Shown here: piece after piece, positions 4,286 through 5,612 of the stretch
How the letters are laid out: every line of letters starts with the position of its first letter
Position numbering within the stretch: the stretch's first letter is position 1
Assembly: GCA_003022085.1 (NCBI GenBank)
Contig: PXQK01000095.1
Location: 1 to 5,612 of the forward strand
DNA length: 5,612 nucleotides
Direction of reading: 5' to 3'
Origin: Halobacteriales archaeon QH_10_65_19
Lineage (GTDB): Archaea; Halobacteriota; Halobacteria; Halobacteriales; Haloarculaceae
The notes under the pieces: model-generated
The model's database searches: none
Told to the model about the DNA's origin: nothing
The model's input: only the letters and a program-made list of their open reading frames with translations
Made by a program: the position numbers and the translations under genes

Positions 4286-5612
4286 TCGTCCGTTCCCCAC
4301 TGGACACCCGGGTTCGTCACAGCGCCGTTAGCCGCGGAGCCGAAGTCGCGGACGTACTTCGCGAGGACGCCAGTCTCGTAGGCGGGTTCGGGGTCGTGAT
4401 CGTCGAGTCGACGTTCGATCTCCTCGTCAGAAAGGTCCACAGACAGTTCGAGGTCGTCGATATCGACGGTGACCGTGTCGCTGTCCTCCAGAGCGGCGAT
4501 GGGGCCGCCGACGTACGCCTCCGGCGCGACGTGGCCAATCGAGAGCCCGCGTGTCGCCCCCGAGAACCGGCCGTCGGTGAACAGCGCGACGTCCTCGGCG
4601 TGGCCCTGGCCGGCGACAGCCGAGGTAACGCCGAGCATCTCGCGCATCCCCGGACCGCCGCGGGGCCCCTCGTTTCGGATGCAGATGACGTCGCCGCTGT
4701 CGACGTGGCCGTCCTGAACGTACGCCATTGCGTCCTCTTCGCGCTCGAACACCTGTACGGGCCCCTCGTGGCGGAGGTGGTCCTGGCCGGTGATCTTGAT
4801 CACCGCGCCCTCGGGCGCGAGGTTCCCCGTGAGGATACGGATAGCGCCGCGCTCGTGGATCGGATCCTCGACGGTGTGGAGGTAGTCGACGTCGAACTCC
4901 TCGACCGCCGGCGGATCGATCCGTGCCAGCTCCCCTGCAATCGTGCGTCCCGTGACCGTCAGAGCGTCGCCGTGGAGCAGGTCGGCCCGGTGGAGCTCCC
5001 GCAGGATGACGGGCACCCCGCCGATCTCGTGGAGGTCGTTCATCACGTGCTCGCCGCCGGGCTGGAAGCTGGCGATCTTGGGGGTCCGACGGCTGATCTC
5101 GTTGAACGTCTCGACGTTCAGGTCGATCCCTGCCTCCGCTGCCAGCGCGAGCAGATGCAGGACGGCGTTCGTCGACCCGCCGACCGCGACCTGCAGGGCG
5201 ATGGCGTTCTCGAAGGACTCCCTGGAGAGGAACTCGGAGGGCGTCCGCCGGTCGTCGATGGCGTCGAGCGCGAGCCGTCCGGCGCGCTCGGCCTCCTCGT
5301 ACCGTTGTTCGTCCTCGGCGGGGGCGGAGGCGGCACCGAGAGGCGAGAACCCCAGCGTTTCGGCGATTGAGGCCATGGTGTTGGCGGTGAACATCCCGCC
5401 ACAGGAGCCGGCGCCGGGGCAGGCGTTGCGCTCCATCTCGTCGAGTTCGTCCTCGCTTATCTCGCCTTCGGCGACGGCACCGACACCCTCGAAGACGTTC
5501 TGGATGGTGATCTCGCGGCCGTCGTGCTCGCCGGGCATGATCGACCCGCCGTAGAGGAACACGCTCGGCAGGTCGCTGCGGATCGCGGCCATCATCATCC
5601 CCGGCATGTTCT
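4282..5612 (-). CDS. ilvD: Dihydroxy-acid dehydratase IlvD (5' end outside window)
   Basis: IlvD dehydrates 2,3-dihydroxy-isovalerate and 2,3-dihydroxy-3-methylvalerate to the keto acids that lead to valine, leucine and isoleucine, using an Fe-S cluster and Mg2+. The fragment has 442 residues. It enters at the right edge within the CDKNMPG motif ([22 protein letters not shown] is visible; the preceding Cys is outside). It carries the second cluster motif [61 protein letters not shown], and the active-site [21 protein letters not shown]. It ends [14 protein letters not shown] at TGA 4282-4284. Family members are about 560-580 residues, so roughly 130 N-terminal residues are missing only because of the window edge. 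The reading frame is intact. The close relative Edd (phosphogluconate dehydratase) is less likely given the C-terminal motifs. Confidence 0.96.
   Translation of the reverse strand, partial: NMPGMMMAAIRSDLPSVFLYGGSIMPGEHDGREITIQNVFEGVGAVAEGEISEDELDEMERNACPGAGSCGGMFTANTMASIAETLGFSPLGAASAPAEDEQRYEEAERAGRLALDAIDDRRTPSEFLSRESFENAIALQVAVGGSTNAVLHLLALAAEAGIDLNVETFNEISRRTPKIASFQPGGEHVMNDLHEIGGVPVILRELHRADLLHGDALTVTGRTIAGELARIDPPAVEEFDVDYLHTVEDPIHERGAIRILTGNLAPEGAVIKITGQDHLRHEGPVQVFEREEDAMAYVQDGHVDSGDVICIRNEGPRGGPGMREMLGVTSAVAGQGHAEDVALFTDGRFSGATRGLSIGHVAPEAYVGGPIAALEDSDTVTVDIDDLELSVDLSDEEIERRLDDHDPEPAYETGVLAKYVRDFGSAANGAVTNPGVQWGTDD

Noticed and set aside
4396..5370. Long plus-strand open frame (324 codons)
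   Set aside because: It is antisense to ilvD, whose minus-strand frame carries all the family motifs.
1..5612. CRISPR array, replication origin or complete insertion sequence
   Set aside because: There are no regularly spaced repeats, no ORB-like origin boxes with an orc1/cdc6 gene, and no transposase motifs.

Overview
The window looks like chromosomal DNA of a halophilic archaeon (class Halobacteria). It is GC-rich, its proteins are acidic and Asp/Glu-rich, one promoter fits leaderless transcription, the elongator tRNA-Met carries an intron with a bulge-helix-bulge splice site, and the protein families (double zinc-ribbon membrane protein, GIDE protein, HicA-like protein, small 'TAPQS' membrane protein) are typical of that group. 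A Haloarculaceae-like genus is my guess, not something shown.

Layout, left to right. (1) Bases 1-746, minus strand: a membrane protein with two N-terminal zinc ribbons, cut by the left edge. (2) 869-1613, minus: hisF, the imidazole-glycerol-phosphate synthase cyclase subunit. It is broken by an internal deletion of about 70 bp that removes the conserved 'AID' catalytic segment and shifts the frame. (3) 1614-1870: an intergenic region with the hisF promoter and, just upstream of it, a 158-bp segment bounded by near-perfect inverted repeats. (4) 1871-2059, plus: a 62-residue single-pass membrane protein. (5) 2134-2269, plus: intron-containing tRNA-Met(CAU). (6) 2327-2539, minus: an orphan HicA-family toxin-like gene with a missing or decayed 5' end. 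(7) 2608-4056, minus: a two-membrane-segment GIDE-domain protein with a long Met-rich, then Asp/Ser/Gly-rich, insertion. (8) 4057-4281: an intergenic region with hairpins and another repeat copy. (9) 4282-5612, minus: ilvD, dihydroxy-acid dehydratase, cut by the right edge.

The genes do not form one pathway. hisF (histidine) and ilvD (branched-chain amino acids) are housekeeping biosynthetic genes, and the others are mostly lineage-specific membrane proteins. What links the regions is a short repeat family around TGATACGGTCGTGCGTGACT. It occurs in four places: overlapping the stop codons of ilvD and hisF, and as an inverted pair upstream of hisF. The repeat family, the hisF deletion, the broken hicA-like gene and the GIDE insertion are the points most worth checking.
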